A stretch of DNA of 16,484 nucleotides from an uncultured Bacteriovorax sp. (GCA_943914745.1 CALUDF010000021.1:1-16484), one strand, 5' to 3'. Counted from the first letter of the stretch, positions 6,901-13,319 are shown. Translations and numbers: made by a program. Notes: generated by a model not told the origin, from the sequence alone.

Positions 6901-8405
6901 CCATCTGCTCCGCCTGAATAAAGAACCCAATTGCGCCCGCCTGCCCTTCCATCATAGAGTGATAAAGCAGGAGGTGAATTGGAAACACCCGAAGCCACGC
7001 GAAGCGTCCCTCGCTGAGTCGTACTTCCAATTTCTAAAAGCTGAGTCGGAGAATTTGTCCCGATCCCCACCTTTCCCGTATCAAAATAAATATCACTTGC
7101 AGCTTTTGTCCACTGTCCACTTGAGCCTTGAGCCGTGCTCACCAAATTATCAACGTAACTCTTATTCGTAACATCACTTGGGTTTACTGGAGTGGGAACT
7201 CCACTGATTGTTCCCATTGAGAGCGTCCCACCAGTTAATCCCATTTTTCCTGCGAGAGCATCAAAGACTGCATTTCCATCTGGTGCATGGGCGGTGTCTC
7301 CATCAACAATGGAGGCCGCAAGAATAGAGCTTAAAACAGGAAGGCCCGTGATTTTTACCGCTGGAATGTCTCCATCTGCAATGCTTAATTTAGAATAAGT
7401 AATAGAACCATTGGGCACATTTATTTTTGAGTAATCAATCGCTGCCGATCCAGAGATGTCAGCATTGACAATTGTTCCATCGGCAATCTGTGAAGAAGTG
7501 ATCGTCCCTGTTATTTTTGAAGCAGACACCGACACAATCTTCGCGTCAGTCACTGAGCCATTGGCAAGCTCAGTTGAAGTCACAGATCCTGCACCTCCAC
7601 CAGAAACATCATCTCCAGCAATCCACTTAGTACCGTCGTATTTTAAAACTTTTCCAGTCGTTGGAGGTGTCGTGAGATCAACATCGAAAAGTTTATTTAA
7701 ATCGTAATCGCCCTTTTGCGCGCTCACCGCTCCTGTTCTTCCAAAAACATTCACGATCGCTTGCGAGTTATTGATTTGATCAAAATGACTTCCATTCCAA
7801 ACAATCCAGTCGCCAACGTTAAAAGCTCCCGAGGCCACACTGACAATATAATAATCTCCAGGATCAGCACCTGTCGGCTCAGGGTCCAGTGCACTCCACG
7901 CTCCGTTGTAGCTAAGTCCGTTAACGGATCTCGGTGTCCATTTCTTTGAGACGCCATCATACGAGAGAACTTCTTTATCGTTAGGTGCAGTCGTGCAACT
8001 AAAACCTTTGCCATTTAAAGTGGCCTGGCAAAGCGAGAAGTCTATTGGATAAGTCGCACTCGCATTAGCATCAGAGAGAACGAGACTAAAAATTTTTGCG
8101 ACATCAAAAGAGAAAGCATTGATGGCATTGGCCACGATTTGCGTGGAGCTTTGTGACTCAATCACGAAGCCTTGAGTAAAAGCTCCGTCCTTGACATTAA
8201 TTTGCTTAACCGAGTTTAGGTTACTTCCCGTGATGACAAGCTGATGGTTCAAAATTTGTACTGAACTTACATGGGCAGAGAGAGTAACTTCGGATGTTTT
8301 ATTTTTTCTTCGAAGATCTACTTCAACTTTCCCTTTGTCGACCACACATCCAAATAGAGCAAAGAACAACACGTAAGATGTGATTTTTGCTTTTAAACTA
8401 ATCAT
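3972..8405 (-). CDS. giant lipid-anchored tail-fibre-like protein with S74 intramolecular chaperone
   Basis: A 1477-residue protein starting with a lipoprotein signal (ALFGC, Cys20) and an IPT/TIG-like domain (about 45-125). Next come phage-fibre-like segments (FGRTGAVSAQKGDYD near residue 220; V-L-x-A-L-E-K-L-Q-G repeats). At least seven shaft repeats of the type G-x-(V/L)-G-I-G-(T/L)-x-S-P-x-x-x-L occur near residues 443, 872, 948, 1008, 1113, 1227 and 1318. The C-terminus is a Peptidase_S74 intramolecular chaperone with motif SDERLK; Ser1349 and Lys1354 match the self-cleavage dyad known from endosialidase-type fibres. A Lys/Glu coiled coil (about 1430-1474) follows. Family knowledge predicts trimerisation and autoproteolytic release of the chaperone. 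Bdellovibrio carries chimeric fibres of this kind linked to prey recognition, so a surface adhesin role is inferred. Start at 8405 has an AAAGGG-type site upstream. Confidence 0.9.
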   Translation of the reverse strand: MISLKAKITSYVLFFALFGCVVDKGKVEVDLRRKNKTSEVTLSAHVSSVQILNHQLVITGSNLNSVKQINVKDGAFTQGFVIESQSSTQIVANAINAFSFDVAKIFSLVLSDANASATYPIDFSLCQATLNGKGFSCTTAPNDKEVLSYDGVSKKWTPRSVNGLSYNGAWSALDPEPTGADPGDYYIVSVASGAFNVGDWIVWNGSHFDQINNSQAIVNVFGRTGAVSAQKGDYDLNKLFDVDLTTPPTTGKVLKYDGTKWIAGDDVSGGGAGSVTSTELANGSVTDAKIVSVSASKITGTITSSQIADGTIVNADISGSAAIDYSKINVPNGSITYSKLSIADGDIPAVKITGLPVLSSILAASIVDGDTAHAPDGNAVFDALAGKMGLTGGTLSMGTISGVPTPVNPSDVTNKSYVDNLVSTAQGSSGQWTKAASDIYFDTGKVGIGTNSPTQLLEIGSTTQRGTLRVASGVSNSPPALSLYDGRAGGRNWVLYSGGADGNSSFRLSDVTNSVDRLTIDGTSTQIKGELRLQGATSGHVGFLPAANAGSTTYTLPIADGGAGTVLSTSGLGVLSWVAFPSAPVTTVNSKSGTVVLNSDDLGEGTTHLYFTNARVLGGDLTGYNIGADSALSASDTVLQALEKLQGQVSAVKTDKEPAITNPNDTTKYYRGDKTWQTLNTTAVSEGASLYFTNSRVLGVPLVGFVVPGSVGGVTASDSILSAFGKTQGQLDAIASGYVSKDGVNVLTGSSSVQGMTARLTVPTPLITDVSDATNVQYVQSAISNAIDANGIWSKSGSDISYNSGAVSIGSTLTVNRSNNDSTSRGHILMSRGNASGSTASINTENTGSNDVSAVTFHIQSLEKMRLTSSGNLGIGTTNPSQKLHVLGDQQVESGDVKISRPGSGSPAISMGRNNGEENFRIQNDPSAQKTTMSQWNGASLKNILTLYNGNAGVGTSSPGALLNVYKDLGGAGGGVTVLKVEAQNTADNNYNLLDVYHGASNVFRLTGGGRLGIGTSSPNSVLNASTSSSTGTVLNASFLTLSNRNSTTGTFVAGGMVSDTYRDISNPSYTAGVWFEKQNSATSGATASQGAIVFGTQDLGSANLPTERMRIDSSGNVGISTSDSKFGDSSLSANARYLGLTGDGSEVGSSTGRIILANNRPTATAGDNLGSIIFKSVKDINSTGATIQTSAGSTSGTYGFGGNITFSTKNPATGVQERMRVTEEGRLGVGISSPTSLLHTKSSSLGSANVFTMAADSADPGGKLGAIVMSRYNYDPSGTAAEVVFWRGGGGSDGEISLATNPGNTGVSATERLRITSSGSVGIGLSSPSYTLHVNGGVAGNAAYVNTSDERLKRGVASIPDALNKLTSLDGVYYYWRKNEFPEMKLSSRREMGIIAQEVEKIFPEAIFKDKKGFRSVAYSMLIAPIIESIKALKEMVFGHEEKIKRLELENQKKEKKIKELEDRLEKMEERINRPH

Positions 8406-8452
8406 GGATGCCCTTTCTCCCTAACGAAATGGAATGACCCCTATTAGATAAA

Positions 8453-8478
8453 AGTATAGCTGTTTCAAAAAAATTATA
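8453..8478 (-). promoter_or_regulatory. possible -10 boxes upstream of the fibre gene
   Basis: Read on the - strand, TATAAT (8473-8478) and TATACT (8453-8458) lie about 68 and 48 nt before the fibre start. Neither has a convincing -35 at 16-18 bp. The rest of the 8406-8608 region is AT-rich with no ORF. Confidence 0.35.
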
Positions 8479-8594
8479 TGGAAAGTGGAAATGTCGGATT
8501 TGGGCAAAACGTGTCTTGCGTGTTTGACACAGTCTATGACTCTGAATTTATTCTAATAATAATATAGTTAGGATGCAAAACAAAGTGAGGCAAT

Positions 8595-8608
8595 TTTTTC
8601 CGGAAAAA
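8595..8608. repeat. perfect 14-bp palindrome
   Basis: TTTTTCCGGAAAAA is a perfect palindrome adjoining the terminator hairpin at 8614-8645. One arm also supplies the T-run that follows that hairpin on the - strand. It may be part of the terminator rather than a separate protein site. Confidence 0.5.
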
Positions 8609-8645
8609 GGCACTTCGCCGCGATTTGTTTGCAAAACACGGCGAA
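8600..8645 (-). terminator. intrinsic terminator of the two-gene secreted-protein operon
   Basis: Outer arms TTCGCCG (8614-8620) and CGGCGAA (8639-8645) enclose an inner stem TGTTT/AAACA (8626-8630 and 8634-8638) with a GCA loop and a 5-nt bulge. On the - strand the hairpin is followed by GTGCCTTTTTCC. It begins 8 nt after the stop of the gene at 8653. Confidence 0.6.
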
Positions 8646-8652
8646 AACCAAA

Positions 8653-9102
8653 TTACTTGATGACTGAACAATTCATAACCGCAAGATAATGCCCTTGTGG
8701 ACCTTGAATCGCCTTATCTGCGATACTCACTGGGACTTGTGCGCTTTGAATTTCATTTACAAGAAGAGCTACTGGAATGTCCATCGCTCCAATGCGGTAT
8801 TCATTGTGAAGTTTCCCGACACAATAGCTGAATCCATTTTCATCTTTGTGATCTGGACTGAAGGTCGCATATTGCTTGTTGCTGCTTAGTTTTACCAGAG
8901 GAAGCTGGCAATTTCCCGAAGGATAATAAGTTCCAGGAAACTCCTCATCAGCAATCAAACCACGGGCCACAACCATCTCTTTCTGAGAGTTTTTAATGTA
9001 GTCCAATCTCACTTTTCCTCCTGCAATCTCACACTCAAAAGCACTTTGGGCAAATACAGAAAAAGAAAAACTTAAAAGTAAAAAAGTTCCGATAGTCTTC
9101 AT
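8653..9102 (-). CDS. secreted four-cysteine protein, function unknown
   Basis: A 149-residue protein with a clear Sec signal peptide (MKTIGTFLLL..., cleavage after Ala18, VFA-QS). The mature part has exactly four cysteines (24, 65, 94, 145), consistent with two periplasmic disulfides, and a mixed polar composition without membrane segments. No family recognised. It is the second gene of an operon: it starts 9 nt after the upstream stop, and the stop TAG itself is part of its TAGGAG ribosome-binding site. A GC hairpin terminator follows. Expected location is periplasm or outside the cell. Confidence 0.75.
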   Translation of the reverse strand: MKTIGTFLLLSFSFSVFAQSAFECEIAGGKVRLDYIKNSQKEMVVARGLIADEEFPGTYYPSGNCQLPLVKLSSNKQYATFSPDHKDENGFSYCVGKLHNEYRIGAMDIPVALLVNEIQSAQVPVSIADKAIQGPQGHYLAVMNCSVIK

Positions 9103-9111
9103 TGCTAACTC

Positions 9112-9462
9112 CTATAAACAGGCATTCTTAATAACTTTGCATTTATTGCTCATTTCCAGGTCTTTGACAATCTTTTGTGCGTTCATGCAGTTATTTGTCG
9201 CATGATAAGTTGTAAAAGAGGCATAGAGCTGTCCGTCGATATAGACGAAAGTCTCTTTCCCACCATCCTCAGTCAGACCAAAGTTTGACGTTGATCTTCT
9301 GATTTCACATTTATGTTTTGGCTCTTGTTTTCTGCTCACACAGACATACTCTCCATCTGGCGAAGACTCCCCTGGAAAAAGGACTGTGCGGGATTGGGCC
9401 ATGACTGAAGCGCTAGTGGCTAAAAGTGCTACCGACAAAGCGATTGAGCGAATTGACTTCAT
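9112..9462 (-). CDS. small secreted cysteine-containing protein, function unknown
   Basis: A 116-residue protein with a typical signal peptide (MKSIRSIALSVALLATSASV, cleavage after MA at 22). The mature chain has five cysteines (41, 52, 92, 108, 115), leaving one potentially unpaired or intermolecular; the last lies one residue before the C-terminus. The start at 9462 is chosen over an in-frame ATG at 9549 because GGAG lies 6 nt upstream and the signal peptide begins there; the longer form would put 29 unlikely residues before it. It is the first gene of the operon with the four-Cys protein, and has its own candidate promoter at 9500-9528. No family recognised. Confidence 0.72.
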   Translation of the reverse strand: MKSIRSIALSVALLATSASVMAQSRTVLFPGESSPDGEYVCVSRKQEPKHKCEIRRSTSNFGLTEDGGKETFVYIDGQLYASFTTYHATNNCMNAQKIVKDLEMSNKCKVIKNACL

Positions 9463-9499
9463 AAGGGTCTCCAAGCTTTTAAAATTTTCTCTACATACC

Positions 9500-9528
9500 T
9501 GTATAGAACTTAGCCGGATTTTTTTAAA
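9500..9528 (-). promoter_or_regulatory. candidate sigma70-type promoter of the secreted-protein operon
   Basis: On the - strand TTTAAA (9523-9528) and TATACA (9500-9505) are exactly 17 bp apart, each matching the consensus at 4 of 6 positions. The -10 is about 38 nt before the start at 9462. Confidence 0.45.
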
Positions 9529-9576
9529 GGGTGTCTGTAAAATAGTCATGTTTTTCGCCTATTTTCCCCCCTGACA

Positions 9577-9623
9577 CAGCTTAAGCTGATTATCGTTTAG
9601 TTAAGGAAAGCTTAAGACGATAA
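9577..9623. promoter_or_regulatory. cluster of palindromes in the divergent intergenic region
   Basis: Three overlapping symmetries: a perfect 12-bp palindrome CAGCTTAAGCTG (9577-9588); a direct repeat AGCTTAAG at 9578-9585 and 9609-9616, 31 bp apart (about three helical turns); and a 7-bp inverted repeat TTATCGT (9590-9596) / ACGATAA (9617-9623). It lies between the - strand secreted-protein operon and the + strand RCC1 genes, as expected for a shared operator. Confidence 0.4.
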
Positions 9624-9630
9624 GAAAATC

Positions 9631-9727
9631 ATGAAACATCTTATCTTAATTAAGTCTCCTAACTTGCCTTTTTTCCTGCTCAAAAGAGCTGGGTAAAAAT
9701 ACTCTGAAGAGACTAAAAGACGTTCCA
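9631..9727 (+). pseudogene. frameshifted signal-peptide start of the first RCC1 gene
   Basis: ATG at 9631 opens MKHLILI and then runs out of frame to a TAA at 9694. The other frame, in phase with the RCC1 coding region, gives LSLLTCLFSCSKELGKN from 9650, which closely matches LSLMTFFSCAKELGKN of the downstream paralogue. Joining them restores a lipoprotein signal with lipobox Cys. The 19 nt before the matching region mean a net gain of 1 nt or loss of 2 nt around 9643-9650. So the gene's natural 5' end is broken, unless this is a sequencing error or recoding. Confidence 0.7.
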
Positions 9728-10795
9728 GTGATACCGTCAGCGACAATCGACCTCCTCAGCGTTTCTCACAGCCATTCTTGCAGTATAAACGAAGCAGGTC
9801 TCTTGAAGTGCTGGGGAAGCAACACTGACGGACAATTAGGTGCAGCCTCTCAAATTAGCTCTTACGTGGCCCCTGAAGCAGTCCTAGCTGCAGAACAATT
9901 CACTTCAATCAGTGCCGGAAGATCATTTTCATGTGGGATCGTGTACCCTAAAAAACTCTATTGCTGGGGAGCAGATTTCATTGGAATAGATCCTGATAAC
10001 TATTCAAGCTCTCCTGTTCCAGTGCAAGTCGATCCCAATGAGTCTTACATTCAAGTTTCTGTAGGCTTTAACCATGCATGCGCGATCACGGAAAACTACC
10101 ACCTCAAATGCTGGGGAAATAATGGGTACAATCAGCTTGGAAACAATGCGGATGGAGGCGTTTTAGTTCCAACTCGCATTGATACATCTGAAACCTATCT
10201 GCAAGTCTCGAGTAACCTGTGGCATAGCTGTGGGGTCACGACAAAAAATAAAATTAAATGCTGGGGAAGAGATTTTTCAGCAATCGGCCATACTGGCACG
10301 GGAGAAATCCCCAAGTTCATTGATAGCAGTGATTCATTCAAATCAGTCTCTTCTGGGTATACTCACGGCTGTGGCATAACGACGAACAATGACCTCAAGT
10401 GCTGGGGGGATAACGGCTTTAAAGAACTTGGAGTGGGAAACTCTTCCATTGTTGAACTCTTCACCCCGGCCCATATCGATCCAGGTGTTAAGTACAAAAG
10501 TGTAGCCGCTGGATATGTTCATACCTGTGCAATCACAACAGCCAACAAACTAAAATGCTGGGGAGGAGACAATCAAGGAGTTCTCGGAGATGACATCCCG
10601 GAAGTGGCCCGCGACCTTCCTGTCGCAATTGATTCAGCGACAAACTACATCTACATCTCGATAAAAGAGACTCACTCATGTGGCATGACTGACCAACTCC
10701 AAGTGAAATGCTGGGGAAGTAATACGTCGTCTCAACTGGGCTACGTGCCTAACAATGATGATGAGAGAAAAACTCCCCATCTGGTAAATTTTTAA
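9728..10795 (+). CDS. seven-blade RCC1-type beta-propeller protein (5' end frameshifted)
   Basis: As it stands the only usable start in this frame is GTG 9728, without a ribosome-binding site, giving 355 residues. They contain seven RCC1-type repeats, each with a (H/F)-x-C-x-(I/V) strand and a (L/I)-K-C-W-G strand; the paired cysteines, about 10 residues apart, would give one disulfide per blade. Seven blades is the normal number for a closed RCC1 propeller. The cysteine pattern argues for an exported protein, yet the GTG form has no signal peptide; the true start is upstream and frameshifted (9631-9727). The stop TAA overlaps the ATG of the paralogous next gene (TAATG), so reinitiation coupling is expected. 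Binding partner unknown. Confidence 0.8.
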   Translation: MIPSATIDLLSVSHSHSCSINEAGLLKCWGSNTDGQLGAASQISSYVAPEAVLAAEQFTSISAGRSFSCGIVYPKKLYCWGADFIGIDPDNYSSSPVPVQVDPNESYIQVSVGFNHACAITENYHLKCWGNNGYNQLGNNADGGVLVPTRIDTSETYLQVSSNLWHSCGVTTKNKIKCWGRDFSAIGHTGTGEIPKFIDSSDSFKSVSSGYTHGCGITTNNDLKCWGDNGFKELGVGNSSIVELFTPAHIDPGVKYKSVAAGYVHTCAITTANKLKCWGGDNQGVLGDDIPEVARDLPVAIDSATNYIYISIKETHSCGMTDQLQVKCWGSNTSSQLGYVPNNDDERKTPHLVNF

Positions 10796-11652
10796 TGCAA
10801 AAAATACTTATCATCTTAAGTCTTATGACATTTTTCTCCTGTGCCAAAGAACTCGGAAAAAACTCACTCAAGAAAAAAACGACAGCAGATGAAATCGAAG
10901 CCCTCTCTCCTCTGCGAAAGGTCAGCGCCGGCAATTTCCATTCATGCGCCATCACCTCTGGTGGAATCTTAAAATGCTGGGGAGATAATTTCTACCGTCA
11001 GATCGGAGAAGCTTCACTGAGTGCTTCTTACGTTTCACCGGTTGTCGTCATGCCAGGTTTTTCTTTGATCTCAATCAGTGCCAGTAGGTATTTCTCGTGT
11101 GCTCTGACTGACGCCTTTAAAGTTTATTGCTGGGGCTCTGATTACATCGGCAACGGTGGTGGCAGCGGCTCTCAAACTCCTGATGCTATCGATCCTAGTG
11201 AAACCTACGCAAATATTTCGGCCGGCTCATCCTCCATTTGCGGAGTCACGACAAAAGGAGATCTCAAGTGTTGGGGAAGAAATGCCCAACACCAAGTCGG
11301 TGATGGCGGAACAAGCACGCAGCTCTCGCCTGTTCACATCGATACTTCTGAAAAATATATAATGGTGAGTTCAGGAGAGTCTTATAGCTGTGCCGTTACC
11401 ACCAAGAATAAAATTAAATGCTGGGGGTCTGACTCTCACGTCTTAGGCACAGGAGTAGAAATTGGCGAGCCCTCTCCCGTTGTCATAGACAGCGGCACCA
11501 AATACCTTGAAGTTTCTGCCAACTACACACATACATGCGCCTTAACAACACAGTCTCAATTTAAATGTTGGGGATATAATACTGACTCTCAATTGGGATA
11601 TGTGCCAGCGAATCTTAATGAGCCTCTTTCTCCACACCTAGTGAGTTTCTAA
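10795..11652 (+). CDS. five-blade RCC1-type lipoprotein
   Basis: A 285-residue lipoprotein: signal MQKILIILSLMTFFSC with lipid-attachment Cys16, then a Lys/Glu linker and five RCC1-type blades, each with the C-x(n)-CWG cysteine pair. It is a tandem paralogue of the preceding gene: the linker (KELGKN) and the C-terminal SQLGYVP...PHLV(N/S)F agree, but two central blades are absent, so it is either an internal deletion or an open/associating propeller. It has no Shine-Dalgarno of its own and starts inside the TAATG overlap with the upstream stop, so translation probably depends on the upstream frame. Its stop lies 1 nt from the stop of the convergent regulator gene. Ligand unknown. Confidence 0.85.
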   Translation: MQKILIILSLMTFFSCAKELGKNSLKKKTTADEIEALSPLRKVSAGNFHSCAITSGGILKCWGDNFYRQIGEASLSASYVSPVVVMPGFSLISISASRYFSCALTDAFKVYCWGSDYIGNGGGSGSQTPDAIDPSETYANISAGSSSICGVTTKGDLKCWGRNAQHQVGDGGTSTQLSPVHIDTSEKYIMVSSGESYSCAVTTKNKIKCWGSDSHVLGTGVEIGEPSPVVIDSGTKYLEVSANYTHTCALTTQSQFKCWGYNTDSQLGYVPANLNEPLSPHLVSF

Positions 11653-11653
11653 A

Positions 11654-12430
11654 TTACTCTTTTGTCAGAGGAAAAAAAATCGTCGCCAGCTCATAGATGT
11701 GATCTTTCTTTTTACTCTTTCTTTCCAGGTCATCTACTAACTCGCGAGTAAAGTTGCGCAGCTTTTCCCTGGCCTCTTCAACAAGAGCTGAATCAATGGC
11801 CACTGAAAGATTTCTTTGGACACGTTTATTGACGGGCAGCTCTTCGATGGCCACTAAAGACCTATCCATAATCTGCTCCCATCTTCTTTGAAGAAGCACG
11901 CGATGGCTGTCAGGATCATTGGCCGAGATCTTTAAGCCCATTCCGCTCTCATGAGCTGCAATGAGATCCCCATTTGGCAGACGCTTTAACATATTAAGGC
12001 CCAGGAGTCTCTCAATCGCACTTTCCGCCTGCTCGAGAGTGATTCCAATTTTATTAGCAATCCATTGTGGCTCAGACTGAAAATCGCAAAGAGCTGTGAG
12101 CTCTACGATCGTAAAATAATACCAGTCTTGAATAAGCGCCAACTCTTCAACGCCAAGTTGCTTAACAGGAACTTCGCTAAATTTATCTTCGCCCTCTGAA
12201 GCGATCATTCTTTCATAAAATTCTTTATGAAGATTTTCATCCAGCCCTACGGCCGGAGATAAACGTTCAAACATTTTTATCGTCAGAGGAACTTTCCTTC
12301 TGATGAGTTTAGAAAGAAGCGAAGCTTCTATATTTAAGTCGCGGGCAAACGCCCTTAATGAATAATAAGAGTTCGCAGCTTGGCGACGTGCCAGTTCAGC
12401 TTCTAAGTAAGAAATAAAATTAGTTTTCAT
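11654..12430 (-). CDS. TIGR02147-family transcriptional regulator
   Basis: A 258-residue cytoplasmic protein. Residues about 22-46 (SLRAFARDLNIEASLLSKLIRRK) form an Xre-like helix-turn-helix. The middle region and the C-terminus, ending in ATIFFPLTK, fit the TIGR02147/DUF4423 family, in which a DNA-binding head is joined to a helical domain of unknown ligand. The family is abundant in Bdellovibrio relatives and Fibrobacter. ATG 12430 is preferred over an in-frame GTG at 12460 because family members begin close to the F-x-x-Y-L motif. A perfect inverted repeat at 12469-12494 lies upstream and may be an operator. It is convergent with the RCC1 genes and divergent from the hydroxylase. Target genes unknown. 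Confidence 0.85.
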   Translation of the reverse strand: MKTNFISYLEAELARRQAANSYYSLRAFARDLNIEASLLSKLIRRKVPLTIKMFERLSPAVGLDENLHKEFYERMIASEGEDKFSEVPVKQLGVEELALIQDWYYFTIVELTALCDFQSEPQWIANKIGITLEQAESAIERLLGLNMLKRLPNGDLIAAHESGMGLKISANDPDSHRVLLQRRWEQIMDRSLVAIEELPVNKRVQRNLSVAIDSALVEEAREKLRNFTRELVDDLERKSKKKDHIYELATIFFPLTKE

Positions 12431-12468
12431 AGCGACTCTACTATAAATAAATCCAATCACTTTTCTCT

Positions 12469-12494
12469 ACTGTGTTCTTTCTAAAATACACAGT
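12469..12494. promoter_or_regulatory. inverted repeat between regulator and hydroxylase genes
   Basis: ACTGTGT (12469-12475) and ACACAGT (12488-12494) are perfect inverted halves with a 12-nt spacer, centred about 50 nt before the regulator start. A TATAGT box (12440-12445, - strand) lies between it and the start. Placement suits autoregulation or control of the divergent gene; this is inference. Confidence 0.4.
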
Positions 12495-12574
12495 TCAATT
12501 TACTCCCTTTGTCATCTTAAGACGCATATTAGGCCAAATTGTGTCTAACCTCCTTTCCTGTTAAACTCAAAACT

Positions 12575-13315
12575 ATGAACCCTCAGCACTCATTGATGTT
12601 AAACTTCGTCTTTATCGTCCTAGGAGCGTCATTTCACGCGGCCGAATACCTCTGGCCAGAGAGAAAACTCTCCCACCGCCAGGAATTTGGAAAAGATGTT
12701 ATCGCCTTTATGCTGCTTTCATTTTGCGGCGTCCTAATATCTTCTCCACTCATCAACTACTACCGAAGCCTTGATTTAAGCGCTCTTTCCACTCTTCACA
12801 ACCTGAATTCTTTTACCAAGATCGCACTGGCCACTTTGATTACCGACTTTCTCAATTATTGGATTCACTATTTCATGCACAAATACAACTGGTACTGGAA
12901 GGCCCATGTACACCACCACCGCGTGGAGAATCTTTATTGGTTCTCTGGTCTTCGGGCAAGTTTTGGGCACTACACTTCTTTTATCCTCTCGCGAATCACC
13001 GTCGGGATTGTGCTTTTTAATTTAAGTAGTGGTGAACTCTTTTTTTATCTTTCGTTTGGACTAATCACTAATTTCTATCAGCACACCAACGCCAAAATCG
13101 GCCATCGCTTTGTCGAGTGGGTGCTGGTGACTCCAAGAGTGCATCGCCTTCATCACGCCTCAAATGGCAGACGCTTAAAAAACTTAGCGACGATTTTTTC
13201 TTTCTGGGATCGAATGTTTGGAACTTATGTAGACCCTGAAACACACCCAGTTGATTACCAACTGGGTGTGAAAGGCCATAAAAAATCAGAATGGAAAGAG
13301 TTAATTGGTTTCTAG
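12575..13315 (+). CDS. fatty-acid-hydroxylase / sterol-desaturase superfamily membrane enzyme
   Basis: A 246-residue integral membrane protein with several hydrophobic segments and the di-iron histidine signature of the superfamily: H98-x3-H102 (HYFMH), H111-x-HHH (HVHHH, 111-115), H170 (FYQH) and H190-x2-HH (HRLHH, 190-194). These proteins use two irons and O2 to hydroxylate or desaturate lipid substrates in the membrane. Length and spacing are normal, so the enzyme is probably active; the substrate cannot be told from sequence. The frame is open from a TTG at 12539 (258 aa), but ATG 12575 is preferred; no good ribosome-binding site is seen for either. A perfect 12-bp hairpin lies inside its 3' end (13242-13270). 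It is convergent with the MFS gene, stops 4 nt apart. Confidence 0.87.
   Translation: MNPQHSLMLNFVFIVLGASFHAAEYLWPERKLSHRQEFGKDVIAFMLLSFCGVLISSPLINYYRSLDLSALSTLHNLNSFTKIALATLITDFLNYWIHYFMHKYNWYWKAHVHHHRVENLYWFSGLRASFGHYTSFILSRITVGIVLFNLSSGELFFYLSFGLITNFYQHTNAKIGHRFVEWVLVTPRVHRLHHASNGRRLKNLATIFSFWDRMFGTYVDPETHPVDYQLGVKGHKKSEWKELIGF
13242..13270. repeat. perfect 12-bp stem hairpin inside the hydroxylase 3' end
   Basis: CACACCCAGTTG (13242-13253) and CAACTGGGTGTG (13259-13270) are perfect inverted arms around an ATTAC loop, inside codons for the His-Pro-Val-Asp-Tyr-Gln region. On the - strand it lies about 50 nt past the MFS stop and is followed by only TTT, so it could be a weak terminator for that transcript. 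Confidence 0.6.
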
Positions 13316-13319
13316 CTTC

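Noticed and set aside
4400..7100. Repeated segments in the fibre gene as a possible CRISPR or DNA repeat array
   Set aside because: The similarity is at protein level (GIGT-x-SP shaft repeats), with uneven spacing and diverged codons; no identical repeats or regular spacers.
4415..7949. Many + strand ORFs of 68-101 codons opposite the fibre gene
   Set aside because: They lie wholly opposite a 1477-codon gene with clear domains, have no ribosome-binding sites or recognisable motifs, and arise from its low stop-codon frequency on the complement.
9463..9549. N-terminal extension of the 116-residue secreted protein
   Set aside because: It would place 29 basic/polar residues before a textbook signal peptide and overlaps the candidate promoter; the ATG at 9462 has GGAG at 6 nt.
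12431..12460. GTG start for the TIGR02147 regulator at 12460
   Set aside because: It adds ten residues not expected for the family and covers the TATAGT box; ATG 12430 fits the family N-terminus.
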